Assembly (NCBI RefSeq): GCF_028863665.1 | Contig: NZ_JARBFX010000001.1 | Coordinates: 310,001-374,000, forward strand | Direction: 5' to 3' | DNA from: Aquabacter sediminis | GTDB lineage: Bacteria > Pseudomonadota > Alphaproteobacteria > Rhizobiales > Xanthobacteraceae | Length of the DNA stretch: 64,000 bases | Notes under the pieces: generated by a model | What the model was told of the DNA's origin: nothing | Databases searched by the model: none | Seen by the model: the letters and a program-made list of their open reading frames with translations, nothing else | Shown here: positions 55,047-63,769 of the stretch, one piece after another | How the letters are laid out: each line of letters starts with the position of its first letter | How positions within the stretch are numbered: position 1 is the stretch's first letter | Program-made: the position numbers and the translations under genes

Positions 55047-56677
55047 GCGGCGCGTCTGCTCCCAAGGGCGGTCTTGTGCCCTGCTCCAAGCGGGTCATGA
55101 ACCTTGCCCATGTCCTGCGCCAGGCGGCCCGCCGCTTCCCGCAGGAGATCGGCTTCGTCCACGGTTCATCCGAGACCACCTGGGCGCAAATGGACGCCCG
55201 GGTGGACGCCATGGCCGCAGCGCTTGTGAAGCGCGGCATCGGCAAGGGCGATCGCATCCTGGTGCAGTCCAAGAACTGCCTGGAGATGTTTGAATCCATG
55301 TTCGCCGCGTTCCGGATCGGCGCGGTGTGGGTGCCCACCAATTTCCGCCAGACCCCGGACGAGGTGGCCTATCTGGCGCAGGCGTCCGGCGCCATCGCCA
55401 TGATCTGCCATGGCGATTTTCCCGAGCATGTGAAGGTTGCCCGCGCCCAGTCGCCCGCCATCGGCTTTGTCATCGGCATCGGCTCAACCGATTTCGGCGA
55501 CGAGTACAATGCCCTCGTCGCCGCCCATATGGGCGAGAAGGTGCCGGTGGCGGATGTGGAGCATGACGATCCCTGCTGGTTCTTCTTCACGTCGGGCACC
55601 ACCGGGCGGCCGAAGGCGGCGGTGCTGACCCATGGCCAGATGGGCTTCGTCATCACAAACCATCTGTGCGACCTGATGCCCGGCACCACCCATGAGGATG
55701 CCTCCCTTGTGGTGGCCCCCCTCTCCCACGGCGCGGGCGTGCACCAGCTCTGCCAGGTGGCACGGGCGGTCAAGACCATCCTCCTGCCCTCGGAGAAGTT
55801 CGACGTGGCGGAAGCCTGGCGGCTTGTGGAGCACTGGCGGGTGACGAACCTCTTCACCGTGCCCACCATCACCAAACTGCTGGCCGAGCATCCCTCCGTG
55901 GACAGCTACGACCATTCCTCGCTGCGCTATGTCATCTATGCCGGCGCGCCCATGTATCGCGAGGATCAGAAGCGCGCCCTGGCCAAGCTCGGCAAGGTGC
56001 TGGTGCAGTATTTCGGCCTGGGCGAGGTCACCGGCAACATCACGGTCCTGCCCCCTGCTTTGCACGAGCCGGATGATGGACCCCATGTGAAGGTCGGCAC
56101 CTGCGGCTTCGAACGCACCGGCATGATGGTCCAGATCCAGGACGAGGCCGGACGCGAGGTCGCCCCCTTCGAGACCGGCGAGATCTGCGCGGCGGGCGTC
56201 GCGGTGTTTGCGGGCTATTACAACAACCCGGACGCCAATGCGAAGGCCTTCCGCAATGGCTGGTTCCGCACCGGCGACCTCGGGCATATGGACGAACAGG
56301 GTTTCGTCTACATCACCGGTCGCGCCTCCGACATGTACATATCCGGCGGCTCCAACGTCTATCCGCGCGAGGTGGAGGAGAAGGCGCTTCAGCATCCAGA
56401 CCTCGTCGAGGTGGCCATTCTCGGCGTGCCCGACCCCATGTGGGGCGAAGTGGGAGTCGCGGTGTGCGTCGCCCGGCCGGGGACGCAGCTGAGCGAGGCG
56501 GACGTCATCGCGTTCTTGGATGGGAAGGTCTCCCGCTACAAGCTGCCGAAGCGCGTGTTCTTCTGGGAGGCGCTGCCCAAATCCGCCTACGGCAAGATCA
56601 CCAAGAAGATGGTGCGCGAGGAGCTGGAAGCGCGCGGTGCGCTTCCCCTCGAAAAGGCAAGCGAGCCGGCCGCCTGA
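55043..56677 (+). CDS. AMP-forming acyl-CoA ligase
   Basis: A 544-residue ligase: WFFFTSGTTGRPKAAVLTHGQM (about residue 190), adenylate motif YFGLGEVTGN, hinge WFRTGDLGHMDEQGFVYITGRASDMYISGG (in part) and the catalytic lysine in LPKSAYGKITKKMV. It activates a carboxylic acid, presumably the TRAP substrate. The GTG start has GGAG eight bases before and overlaps the thiolase stop (GTGA); an ATG at 55097 begins the usual family N-terminus MNLAHVLRQAARRFP and is an alternative. Confidence 0.9.
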   Translation: MSGASAPKGGLVPCSKRVMNLAHVLRQAARRFPQEIGFVHGSSETTWAQMDARVDAMAAALVKRGIGKGDRILVQSKNCLEMFESMFAAFRIGAVWVPTNFRQTPDEVAYLAQASGAIAMICHGDFPEHVKVARAQSPAIGFVIGIGSTDFGDEYNALVAAHMGEKVPVADVEHDDPCWFFFTSGTTGRPKAAVLTHGQMGFVITNHLCDLMPGTTHEDASLVVAPLSHGAGVHQLCQVARAVKTILLPSEKFDVAEAWRLVEHWRVTNLFTVPTITKLLAEHPSVDSYDHSSLRYVIYAGAPMYREDQKRALAKLGKVLVQYFGLGEVTGNITVLPPALHEPDDGPHVKVGTCGFERTGMMVQIQDEAGREVAPFETGEICAAGVAVFAGYYNNPDANAKAFRNGWFRTGDLGHMDEQGFVYITGRASDMYISGGSNVYPREVEEKALQHPDLVEVAILGVPDPMWGEVGVAVCVARPGTQLSEADVIAFLDGKVSRYKLPKRVFFWEALPKSAYGKITKKMVREELEARGALPLEKASEPAA

Positions 56678-56713
56678 GCGGCCGCCTTTCGTCCTCAATG
56701 AAGGGAGAAGCGC

Positions 56714-57478
56714 GTGTCCAAGCCTGGCAGCGTGATCGTCACGGGCGGTGCCTCTGGAATCGGGTTTGCGGTGGTCGAGGATCTCCTGAAGGAGGGCTGG
56801 CGCGTGGTGGCAGCGGACCTGGCCCCCGGCGCCATTGCGCGCGCCCGCGAAGCGTTCGCGGACTATGGTGACCAGGTGCGCTGCATGGAGGTGGACATCT
56901 CCGAGGAGACCGCCGTCGCCGATCTGGTCGCCACCACCGATGAGGCGTGCGGTCCGCTCTGGGGCGTGGTGAATTGCGCCGGCATCGCCAGGGACGTGCC
57001 CGCGCTCGAAACCTCGGCGGAGATGTTTCGCAAGATCCTGGACGTGAACCTGGTCGGCACCTTCCTGATGGCGCGCGAGGCGGCCAAGATCATGAAGGGG
57101 CATGGCGGCGGCTCCATCGTCAACATCGCCTCGGTGTCCGGCATGCGCGGCAATATGGGGCGCGCCGCCTATGGCTCGTCCAAGGGCGGAGTGCTGACGC
57201 TGACCAAGATCCTGGCGGTGGAATTCGCCACCTATGGCATCCGCGTCAACGGCGTCGCCCCCGGCCCCATTGAGACGCCCTTGGTGAAGGAATTGCACAC
57301 CATGGAAGCCCGCGAGGCCTGGATCCGCACCGTGCCGCTGCGCCGCTACGCCCAGCCCCGCGAAGTATGCGGCGCCATCTCCTTTCTGTTGGACGAGACC
57401 AAGTCGTCCTTCGTCACCGGAGAGACCATTTGCGTGGATGGCGGCTTCACCTCGGGGGGCCTTCTCGGCAACGGGTGA
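56714..57478 (+). CDS. short-chain dehydrogenase/reductase
   Basis: A 254-residue classical SDR: cofactor motif VTGGASGIGFAVVEDL, NCAGIA (NNAG position), catalytic Ser in IVNIASVSG and YGSSK (Tyr-x-x-x-Lys), and the end motif GETICVDGGFTSGG. The acidic residue after beta-2 (AADLAPG) suggests NAD(H). It is last in the iclR-thiolase-ligase operon and may oxidise a 3-hydroxyacyl intermediate. The GTG start has GGGAG upstream. Confidence 0.9.
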   Translation: MSKPGSVIVTGGASGIGFAVVEDLLKEGWRVVAADLAPGAIARAREAFADYGDQVRCMEVDISEETAVADLVATTDEACGPLWGVVNCAGIARDVPALETSAEMFRKILDVNLVGTFLMAREAAKIMKGHGGGSIVNIASVSGMRGNMGRAAYGSSKGGVLTLTKILAVEFATYGIRVNGVAPGPIETPLVKELHTMEAREAWIRTVPLRRYAQPREVCGAISFLLDETKSSFVTGETICVDGGFTSGGLLGNG

Positions 57479-57570
57479 AGCTGGGGACGGCGAGTCACGG
57501 CGCCAGCCCCCCTTCAATTGCGCCGCGCGCACCTCTAAGGTGCCCGCGGTGCCGGCGGTCGGGCTCGGTG

Positions 57571-58860
57571 ATGGCGCAGAACGCACATATGGACGCAGCC
57601 CTGACTGCCTTCCTCGCCGGTCGGCTCACCTTCGATCAGCTGGCACGGGAACTGGCCGGCGGCTGCCATGCGCCCGAGGATGTCGATCACCTCGCCCAGC
57701 GTCTCCAGCGCTACACGGACGATCGCTATCTTCCCTTTGAAATGGCAGAGACCCTCTTGCGCGAGGTGGGGCGGCTGGTGGCCGAGGGGGCCGGCAGCGC
57801 GGACCCGGACGGCAAGGTGCGCAAAAGCGCCGACCAGACGGTGGACACAGCCATCATCTCGGCCCTGGTCGACCGGTTCAAGCCGCTGCGCTCGGGACGG
57901 CGGGCGGCGTCCACCGCCAAGCCGGACGAGTTGGACGCCAGTCTGTCCACCTTCCGCAGCCTGCGCTTCCGAAAGGATGCCAAGGCCGCCGCGGCCGGCC
58001 AGCGGCGCAGCATCGCCCTGCCCCAGGGTCCCTCGCCGGAGGCCCTCGTCGGCCTGATGCTGCGGGATCGATTCGTACTCGACAAGGAACTGGGACGCGG
58101 CGGCATGGGTGTGGTCTTCCGCGCCGTCGACCGGCGGCGACTGGAGGCGGGCGCGCCGGACCCATACGTCGCCATCAAACTGCTCAACGAGGAATTCTCT
58201 TCCCATCCCGATGCCCTGCGCACCATGGAAGCGGAGGCGCGGCGCACCCAGCAACTCACCCATCCCACCATCCTTCACGTGCACGATTTCGACCGGGACG
58301 GCCGACACGCCTTCATCGTCATGGAGCTTCTGGACGGTGCCGCCCTCGACGCGGTGATCTATGAGAGGCCCCATTTTCCCGGCAGCGGGCTTGCCCGAGA
58401 CGCCATCCTCCAGATGAGTGCGGGCGTCGCCTTTGCTCATAGCCGCGGGGTCATCCATGCGGACCTGAAGCTCGCAAACCTCTTCCTGTGCAAGGACGGG
58501 CGGCTGAAGATCCTGGACTTCGGCATTTCCTCCACCGCCCAGGCGCTCGACTTCGATGCCGCCGCTCTCGGCGCCCTGACGCCCGCTTATGCGAGCCCCG
58601 AGCGGTTGCGCAACGATCCGCTGACCCCATCGGACGATGTCTATGCCCTTGGCTGCATCATCCACCTGCTGCTGACCGGCCAACATCCCTTCGACCGCAA
58701 GTCCGGCCAGGAGGCACAAGACGAAGGACTGGTGCCGCCGCCCTTGCCCATGCTTGTGCGGCGGGAGGAACGGGCGGTGCAGCGCGCCCTGCGCTTCCAC
58801 GGCCCCGAGCGGCAGGCCAATGCGGGCGTGTTCCTTGCGGAATATACCGGCGAAGCCTGA
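57571..58860 (+). CDS. Ser/Thr protein kinase with unusual N-terminal domain (PpkA/TagE-like)
   Basis: A 429-residue protein. Residues 1-155 are an unrecognised, helix-rich region. The kinase domain (about 160-415) has the glycine loop LGRGGMGVVFRA, Lys203 (YVAIKLLN), the catalytic loop VIHADLKLANLFL (His-Ala-Asp in place of His-Arg-Asp), Asp316 of DFG and ASPE in place of APE. No membrane segment or C-terminal von Willebrand domain is seen, unlike Pseudomonas PpkA. The phosphatase gene 2 kb downstream and adjacent T6SS genes suggest a phosphorylation switch on secretion. The start has a weak ribosome site. Confidence 0.82.
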   Translation: MAQNAHMDAALTAFLAGRLTFDQLARELAGGCHAPEDVDHLAQRLQRYTDDRYLPFEMAETLLREVGRLVAEGAGSADPDGKVRKSADQTVDTAIISALVDRFKPLRSGRRAASTAKPDELDASLSTFRSLRFRKDAKAAAAGQRRSIALPQGPSPEALVGLMLRDRFVLDKELGRGGMGVVFRAVDRRRLEAGAPDPYVAIKLLNEEFSSHPDALRTMEAEARRTQQLTHPTILHVHDFDRDGRHAFIVMELLDGAALDAVIYERPHFPGSGLARDAILQMSAGVAFAHSRGVIHADLKLANLFLCKDGRLKILDFGISSTAQALDFDAAALGALTPAYASPERLRNDPLTPSDDVYALGCIIHLLLTGQHPFDRKSGQEAQDEGLVPPPLPMLVRREERAVQRALRFHGPERQANAGVFLAEYTGEA

Positions 58861-58861
58861 C

Positions 58862-59794
58862 CTATCCGCGCGCCGGGGAGATCCGCGCGGCGCCCTCCGA
58901 CTTGTCGGCAGACTTGCCCCCCGCCTTTTCGGCAAGCTTGCCGCCCGCCTTGTTCGGTTTCGGCGGCGCAATCCAGTGCCGCGCCTGAGCGGCTGCGGCG
59001 ACTACAAGGCCGGTGCCCGTCACCCACCAAGCGGGCGAAAGGCCGCCGGCGGGATCCAGATTGGCAGCCGCCACCAGCCAGGGATTGATGCCGGTGGCCA
59101 GGCCATACCAAGCCACCTCCACCAACGCCGTGAAGCCCCCCGCCGCGAGCGACAGCAGCGCGAAGCCCAGCGGCCCCAGCACCCGCAAGCGCCAGAAGGC
59201 CAGCCGATAGCCAAGCAGCAGGGCCAGAAGGCCCGTCATCATCACCGGCTCGGTGACATCCAGCCGTGATTGGATGAAGAAGTGAGCCATGGCCACGATG
59301 GCGATGGGATAGACCGTAGCATGCAGTGCGTTCCAGCGCTTGCCACCCATGGCGCGGATGGCGGCGTTGAAGGAGGTGGCGCCCAGCACCATCAGCATCA
59401 GGAGAGCCAGGGCGCCGATGGTGAGATAGAAGCGAAGCACGATCTCGCTTGCCACGCGACCCAGGTCCCATCCCTGGTCGGCGGCGTAGAGGACGAGATG
59501 CAGGCAGGCATAGCCGAGCGCCGCGAGCCCGATGGTCCGCCGCGCCAGCACAAGCTTTGGCCAGTGAAACAGGCGTCGCACCGGCGTGACGGCGAGGCTC
59601 AGGAGCAGGAAACGGATCGCCCACAGGCCGGTGAAGTGGATCGCTTCGGAGACCGGCCGGGCGCCGAAATCCCAAACCGCCACACGCCAGCCGAGCCAGG
59701 CGAGGGGCAGGAACACCCCGAGGAAGGAGGCGGTCTTCTCGAAGCTGAGGCGCCCGTTGCGCTCATGGAACAGGGCCGGAGGCAGCAAGGTCAT
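58862..59794 (-). CDS. msrQ: MsrQ/YedZ-like heme-binding membrane protein with extended C-terminus
   Basis: A 310-residue protein with a ferric-reductase-like transmembrane domain: FTGLWAIRFLLLSLAVTPVRRLF, histidine-containing helices (GYACLHLVLYAADQGWDLG; WNALHATVYPIAIVAMAHFFIQS in part). MsrQ carries electrons from quinones to the periplasmic methionine-sulfoxide reductase MsrP. It is longer than E. coli MsrQ (211 residues), adding two or more helices and a Lys/Gly/Ala-rich tail (KAGGKLAEKAGGKSADKSEG). No msrP gene lies in the window. It ends one base from the kinase stop codon. Confidence 0.8.
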   Translation of the reverse strand: MTLLPPALFHERNGRLSFEKTASFLGVFLPLAWLGWRVAVWDFGARPVSEAIHFTGLWAIRFLLLSLAVTPVRRLFHWPKLVLARRTIGLAALGYACLHLVLYAADQGWDLGRVASEIVLRFYLTIGALALLMLMVLGATSFNAAIRAMGGKRWNALHATVYPIAIVAMAHFFIQSRLDVTEPVMMTGLLALLLGYRLAFWRLRVLGPLGFALLSLAAGGFTALVEVAWYGLATGINPWLVAAANLDPAGGLSPAWWVTGTGLVVAAAAQARHWIAPPKPNKAGGKLAEKAGGKSADKSEGAARISPARG

Positions 59795-59882
59795 TCAGGT
59801 CCATCCGCGGTGGAATATGCCCACCATACGGTGTGCGCAGCGCCGGAATTACGCTCACGCCGCGCACGATGGCGTGAACCGG

Positions 59883-60677
59883 TCAGACTGCCACGGGCGC
59901 CTTGATGGCGGGATAGGGATCGTAATTCTCGAAGCGGATGTCCTCGTAGCGGAAGGCGAAGAGATCGGTCACATCCCCGTTCAGCACCAGTGTGGGCAGG
60001 GGACGGGGGGTGCGGGTGAGCTGAAGCTCGGCCTGTTCCACATGGTTCAGATAGAGGTGCGCGTCACCGAGCGTGTGGATGAAGTCGCCCGGCTCCAGAC
60101 CCGTCACCTGCGCGACCATGTGGGTGAGCAGCGCGTAGGACGCGATGTTGAAGGGAACCCCCAGGAACACGTCGGCGGAGCGCTGGTAGAGCTGGCAGGA
60201 GAGCCGCCCCTCGGCCACGTAGAACTGGAACAGGCAATGGCACGGCGGCAAGGCCATGCGGGGCACGTCCGAGGGATTCCAGGCCGTCACGATGAGCCGG
60301 CGCGAATCGGGGTTCCGACGGATGTCGCTCACCAATTGGGCGATCTGGTCGATCACACCGCCCTCCGGCGTCGGCCAGGACCGCCACTGATGGCCATAGA
60401 CAGGCCCCAGTTCGCCGCGCTCGTCGGCCCACTCATCCCAGATGGTGACGCCATTCTCCCGCAGGTAGCGCACATTGGTGTCGCCGGCGAGAAACCACAG
60501 CAATTCGTGGACGATGGACTTCAGGTGCAACCGCTTGGTGGTGACCAGAGGGAACCCCTCCGAAAGGTCGAAGCGCATCTGATAGCCAAACAGGGAGCGC
60601 GTGCCGGTGCCGGTGCGGTCGCCCTTCACCACGCCTTCATTGAGGAGGCGCTGCAGGAGGTCGAGATAGGTGCGCAT
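59883..60677 (-). CDS. thyA: thymidylate synthase
   Basis: A 264-residue enzyme with the same length as E. coli ThyA. Signatures are [39 protein letters not shown], the catalytic cysteine in [38 protein letters not shown] (in part) and [13 protein letters not shown]. It methylates dUMP using methylene-tetrahydrofolate. It sits on the minus strand between the kinase gene and the phosphatase operon, splitting the presumed signalling genes. Confidence 0.97.
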   Translation of the reverse strand: MRTYLDLLQRLLNEGVVKGDRTGTGTRSLFGYQMRFDLSEGFPLVTTKRLHLKSIVHELLWFLAGDTNVRYLRENGVTIWDEWADERGELGPVYGHQWRSWPTPEGGVIDQIAQLVSDIRRNPDSRRLIVTAWNPSDVPRMALPPCHCLFQFYVAEGRLSCQLYQRSADVFLGVPFNIASYALLTHMVAQVTGLEPGDFIHTLGDAHLYLNHVEQAELQLTRTPRPLPTLVLNGDVTDLFAFRYEDIRFENYDPYPAIKAPVAV

Positions 60678-60911
60678 GGGCGAGGTCCGGCTTCGGGCGA
60701 TCAGTCGAGGCGGCACCAAAGCATTCCGGGCGCGCCACGTCGAGTGCCGCCCAGCGCGGAGCCGCCCTCCCCCGTCGGCCCCGGCCGCACCGGGAGAAGG
60801 GAGCATCCCGCCAATCTGTCGCGCTTCTGAATTGATGCCGACACGTTCACCACCCAGAATGGCCCATCCTCTCGCGCAGAATCGGCGCTGCGCCCAGCCA
60901 CCGGAAACCTG

Positions 60912-61622
60912 ATGCCGGGTCTTGCCCACCTTACTGTCTCCTCCTCCAGTTGCCGGGGCGCCGCGCGCACCCGCAACCAGGATGCGTTTCTCGCCGTGCC
61001 GCAGGCCGGCGTATTCGCGGTCGCGGACGGCATCGGGGGCCTGCCCAACGGCGATTGGGCCAGTCGCTCCATCGTTCAGGCCCTTGAGGACGAAGCCAGC
61101 TCCAGCGGCCTTGCCTTCGACCAGCAGGTGCGTCAGGCGGAAGAGGCGGTGCTGCGCACCAATCGCAGCCTCTATGAGACCGGCTGCCGGGGGGCGCCGC
61201 CCTTCACCATGGGGTCCACGATCGCCTTGGCCCTGGTGGGCCACGACCGCGCCACCTGCCTCTGGGCCGGCGATTCGCGAATCTATCTGCACCATGACGG
61301 GGCGCTCTACCTCCTGACCACGGACCATGTGGAGAAGATCCCGTTCGGCTCTGCCGGCATCAGCCGGACCGTGCTGACACGGGCGGTCGGCTCGGCGCCC
61401 CGGCTGAAGCTCGACCGCGTGACCGTGCCGTTCGCGGCGGGCGATACGCTGCTCCTGTGCTCGGATGGCGTCTTCAACGTGCTTTCGGCGAGCCTGATGC
61501 GCGACCTGATTGCCAGCCGTGGCGACGATCTGGCGGATCGGATCGTCAGCGAGGCGCTCGACGCTGGCACGCAGGACGATGCCACGGCCGTCACCGTCTC
61601 TGCGCCGGGAGGCACCGCATGA
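60912..61622 (+). CDS. PP2C-type protein phosphatase (PppA-like)
   Basis: A 236-residue PPM-family phosphatase with the metal-binding motifs [45 protein letters not shown] and the terminal [11 protein letters not shown]. These reverse Ser/Thr phosphorylation and, in T6SS loci (PppA), counteract the kinase PpkA. No membrane or extra domain is seen. Its TGA overlaps the start of the coiled-coil gene (ATGA, 61619-61622), so the two are coupled. It is divergent from thyA with a 234-base spacer. Confidence 0.88.
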   Translation: MPGLAHLTVSSSSCRGAARTRNQDAFLAVPQAGVFAVADGIGGLPNGDWASRSIVQALEDEASSSGLAFDQQVRQAEEAVLRTNRSLYETGCRGAPPFTMGSTIALALVGHDRATCLWAGDSRIYLHHDGALYLLTTDHVEKIPFGSAGISRTVLTRAVGSAPRLKLDRVTVPFAAGDTLLLCSDGVFNVLSASLMRDLIASRGDDLADRIVSEALDAGTQDDATAVTVSAPGGTA

Positions 61623-62086
61623 CGCGCGACGCCCCCTCGCCGGACGGGCCAACCCGTCGCTCCCGGAAGGGCGATCCGCTCCAGCGCCTCGAGCAGGTGT
61701 GTCGGGAGATTGCCCATGGCAATTACAATCACACCGAGGACCTGTTTGCCCTCACCACCGCCGAGGACGCCTCCCCCGTGATCCAACAGCTGGCAGAAGC
61801 CTTCGGCTTCATGCTGGTGCAGGTGGAGGCGCGCGAGATGCGCCTGTCCGGGCTGATCGAGGATCTTCGCGCCCTCCAGCGGGAGCTGGAGGCCGCCAAC
61901 AGCCGCCTCACCCAGGAGAACGCGCAACTCTCCGCCCATGTGCAGAAGCTGCGCATCGACATAGATCGCAAGCAGTTCCGCAAGGAAGTTGGTGAAATCG
62001 CCGATACCGACTATTTCCGGGACTTGCAGAGCCGCGCCCGCCTGATGCGGGCCCGCCACAAGGGCGAACCGGACGCCGACACATGA
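61619..62086 (+). CDS. coiled-coil protein of unknown function in the phosphatase operon
   Basis: A 155-residue cytoplasmic protein. Residues about 20-80 ([40 protein letters not shown]) form a compact helical module that reminds me of N-terminal regions of some cyanobacterial cyclases and kinases. Residues 80-130 are a heptad-type coiled coil ([35 protein letters not shown]), ending [20 protein letters not shown] know of no functional assignment. ATGA overlaps on both sides link it tightly to the phosphatase and the ParA-like ATPase. Confidence 0.75.
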   Translation: MTRDAPSPDGPTRRSRKGDPLQRLEQVCREIAHGNYNHTEDLFALTTAEDASPVIQQLAEAFGFMLVQVEAREMRLSGLIEDLRALQRELEAANSRLTQENAQLSAHVQKLRIDIDRKQFRKEVGEIADTDYFRDLQSRARLMRARHKGEPDADT

Positions 62087-62880
62087 CCCGCATCATCTCC
62101 ACGCACTCCTATCGCGGCGGCACCGGCAAGTCGAACATCACCGCCAACCTTGCCGCGCTGCTCGCGCAGAACGGGCACCGGGTGGGAATCATCGACACCG
62201 ACATCCACTCCCCCGGCATCCACGTGCTGTTCGGCATCGAGCCGCGCATGGTCACCACCACCCTCAACGACTTCCTGTGGGGACGGTGCGCCGTGGAGGA
62301 GGCAACCCTGGACGTGACAGCCCAGGCCATGCCCAAGGGCGCCGCGCCCGCCGGCCAGGTCTTCCTGGTGCCCAGTTCCATGCGGACGGGAGAGATCGCC
62401 CGCATCCTGAAGGAAGGCTATCCGGTCGACCTTCTCAATGAGGGCATACAGGGGCTCTGCGAGCGCCTGGAACTGGATTTCCTCCTCATCGACACCCATC
62501 CGGGCGTCAATGAGGAGACGTTGCTCTCCATCGCCATTTCCGACTGCCTGCTGCTGGTGCTGCGGCCGGACCACCAGGACTATCAGGGCACGGCCGTGAC
62601 GCTGGAACTGGCGCGTCGGCTGGAGGTGCCGCAATTGCTGCTGGTTGTGAACAAGGTCCTCTCGGGTGCGGATTTCGGCGGCCTGGCGGACCAGATCACC
62701 AATGCCTTCCGCACCCCCGTTGCGACGGTTCTCCCGTTGACGGAGGACCTTGTTCGGCTGGGCAGTGCCGGCGTTCTCGCAGCCTTGGAGCCGCAGGCGC
62801 CTTACGTGGAGGGGCTGCGTCACATCCTGCCTTACATCGAGGCCGACAATGACCGCGACCTCGCCCCCACCGGGCGCTGA
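62083..62880 (+). CDS. MinD/ParA-like P-loop ATPase
   Basis: A 265-residue protein of the SIMIBI class. The Walker A region reads SYRGGTGKSN, so the signature lysine of the deviant motif (KGGxGK) is arginine here; the A-prime motif is GIIDTDIHSPGIHVLF and the Walker B-like segment is FLLIDTHPGVNEETLLS. Members dimerise on ATP and position cargo or regulate partners. No parB, plasmid partition or flagellar gene is nearby; its coupled partners are the coiled-coil protein and PP2C phosphatase, so a signalling or localisation role is inferred. Confidence 0.85.
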   Translation: MTRIISTHSYRGGTGKSNITANLAALLAQNGHRVGIIDTDIHSPGIHVLFGIEPRMVTTTLNDFLWGRCAVEEATLDVTAQAMPKGAAPAGQVFLVPSSMRTGEIARILKEGYPVDLLNEGIQGLCERLELDFLLIDTHPGVNEETLLSIAISDCLLLVLRPDHQDYQGTAVTLELARRLEVPQLLLVVNKVLSGADFGGLADQITNAFRTPVATVLPLTEDLVRLGSAGVLAALEPQAPYVEGLRHILPYIEADNDRDLAPTGR

Positions 62881-62932
62881 AGGTGGCAAGCGGTTGGGGG
62901 AAGGCAAGGCGGGAAACACGGCGATAGAACCG

Positions 62933-62954
62933 ATACGGGTAAGGGGACCCGTAT
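62933..62954. terminator. hairpin between the ParA-like gene and tssJ
   Basis: ATACGGGT (62933-62940) pairs perfectly with ACCCGTAT (62947-62954) around AAGGGG, between convergent genes. Short T-rich bases follow on both strands; termination is plausible but not strong. Confidence 0.5.
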
Positions 62955-62964
62955 TGCTCCAAAG

Positions 62965-63501
62965 CTAGATCGGCAGCGCGAACGGCTTGGGACCCACCTT
63001 GACCACTTGGACCACCACCTGAAGGTCGACCACATTGACCTGCAGGTCGTTCACGACGCCCGGCTGCAAGGGAGCGATCGCCCGCCATTGCGCCTGATCC
63101 ACCGAGCGGAAGGCGGCCATGATCCCGACAAAGACCGCTTCCGTAGGGAGGCTATCCACATACACCTCCGTTCCACCGGGCGGGATGACGAACTCCTTGC
63201 GGCTGACGAGGCTCTGGCCGAGTGCCTGTGGCTCCGCATTGAACAGGGTCAGGAAGTCGGTCTGCTGGAACTCCATGTCGGACCGCAGCGCGTAAAGGCG
63301 CACGAGGATGGGGAGCGGCTGCCCGGCAGGTCCCCGGTTGGCATCGCCGTCCACAAGGATGCGCATGCCAAGCGTGGTCTGCCGGGGTGCCGGCGCCGCC
63401 CCGCACCCTGCGAGCAGCGAGGCCGTCCCAAGCACAAGAACCCGTCGGGACAGCAGTGAAGCGACACCGGGAGGAGCCGCGTGCCGGCGGCACTCTACCA
63501 T
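62965..63501 (-). CDS. tssJ: type VI secretion lipoprotein TssJ
   Basis: A 178-residue lipoprotein with a lipobox (SLLAGC, Cys33) and the TssJ transthyretin-like fold pattern: LPILVRLYALRSDMEFQQTDFLTLF, SRKEFVIPPGGTEVYVDSLP, FVGIMAAFRSVDQAQWRA. TssJ anchors the T6SS membrane complex (TssJLM) at the outer membrane. The gene is divergent from clpV and convergent with the ParA-like gene. The ATG at 63501 gives a proper signal sequence. Confidence 0.85.
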   Translation of the reverse strand: MVECRRHAAPPGVASLLSRRVLVLGTASLLAGCGAAPAPRQTTLGMRILVDGDANRGPAGQPLPILVRLYALRSDMEFQQTDFLTLFNAEPQALGQSLVSRKEFVIPPGGTEVYVDSLPTEAVFVGIMAAFRSVDQAQWRAIAPLQPGVVNDLQVNVVDLQVVVQVVKVGPKPFALPI

Positions 63502-63769
63502 TGCAGACTTGACCTCACGAATTGCACCATGCGCCGGGAGAGGGTCCTGCGCACATCGCAAAGGGCTTACTGGCGCTTAAACCACGCCATCTGTGACAGC
63601 GGCGCGACACGGTCGCGCGGAACGCGCGGAAACCCCTTGTGCCTCAAGGTTTTCCTGCCCTCTCAACGACCGACACATTGCTCTTGCTGAAGCGCTTTAA
63701 GGTCCCCCGCGGGAGGCGTCCACTCACCTCCCGTGGCCAATGGGTGCCAGCGTTATTCGGGGGCAAAGC

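Noticed and set aside
62083-62880. Chromosome or plasmid partition ParA
   Set aside because: No parB-like gene or parS-like repeats are nearby, and it is cotranscribed with a phosphatase and a coiled-coil protein.
63502-63769. Possible sigma-54 promoter between tssJ and clpV
   Set aside because: A GACACATTGC...TTGC-like stretch is present, but the invariant GG of the -24 element is missing.
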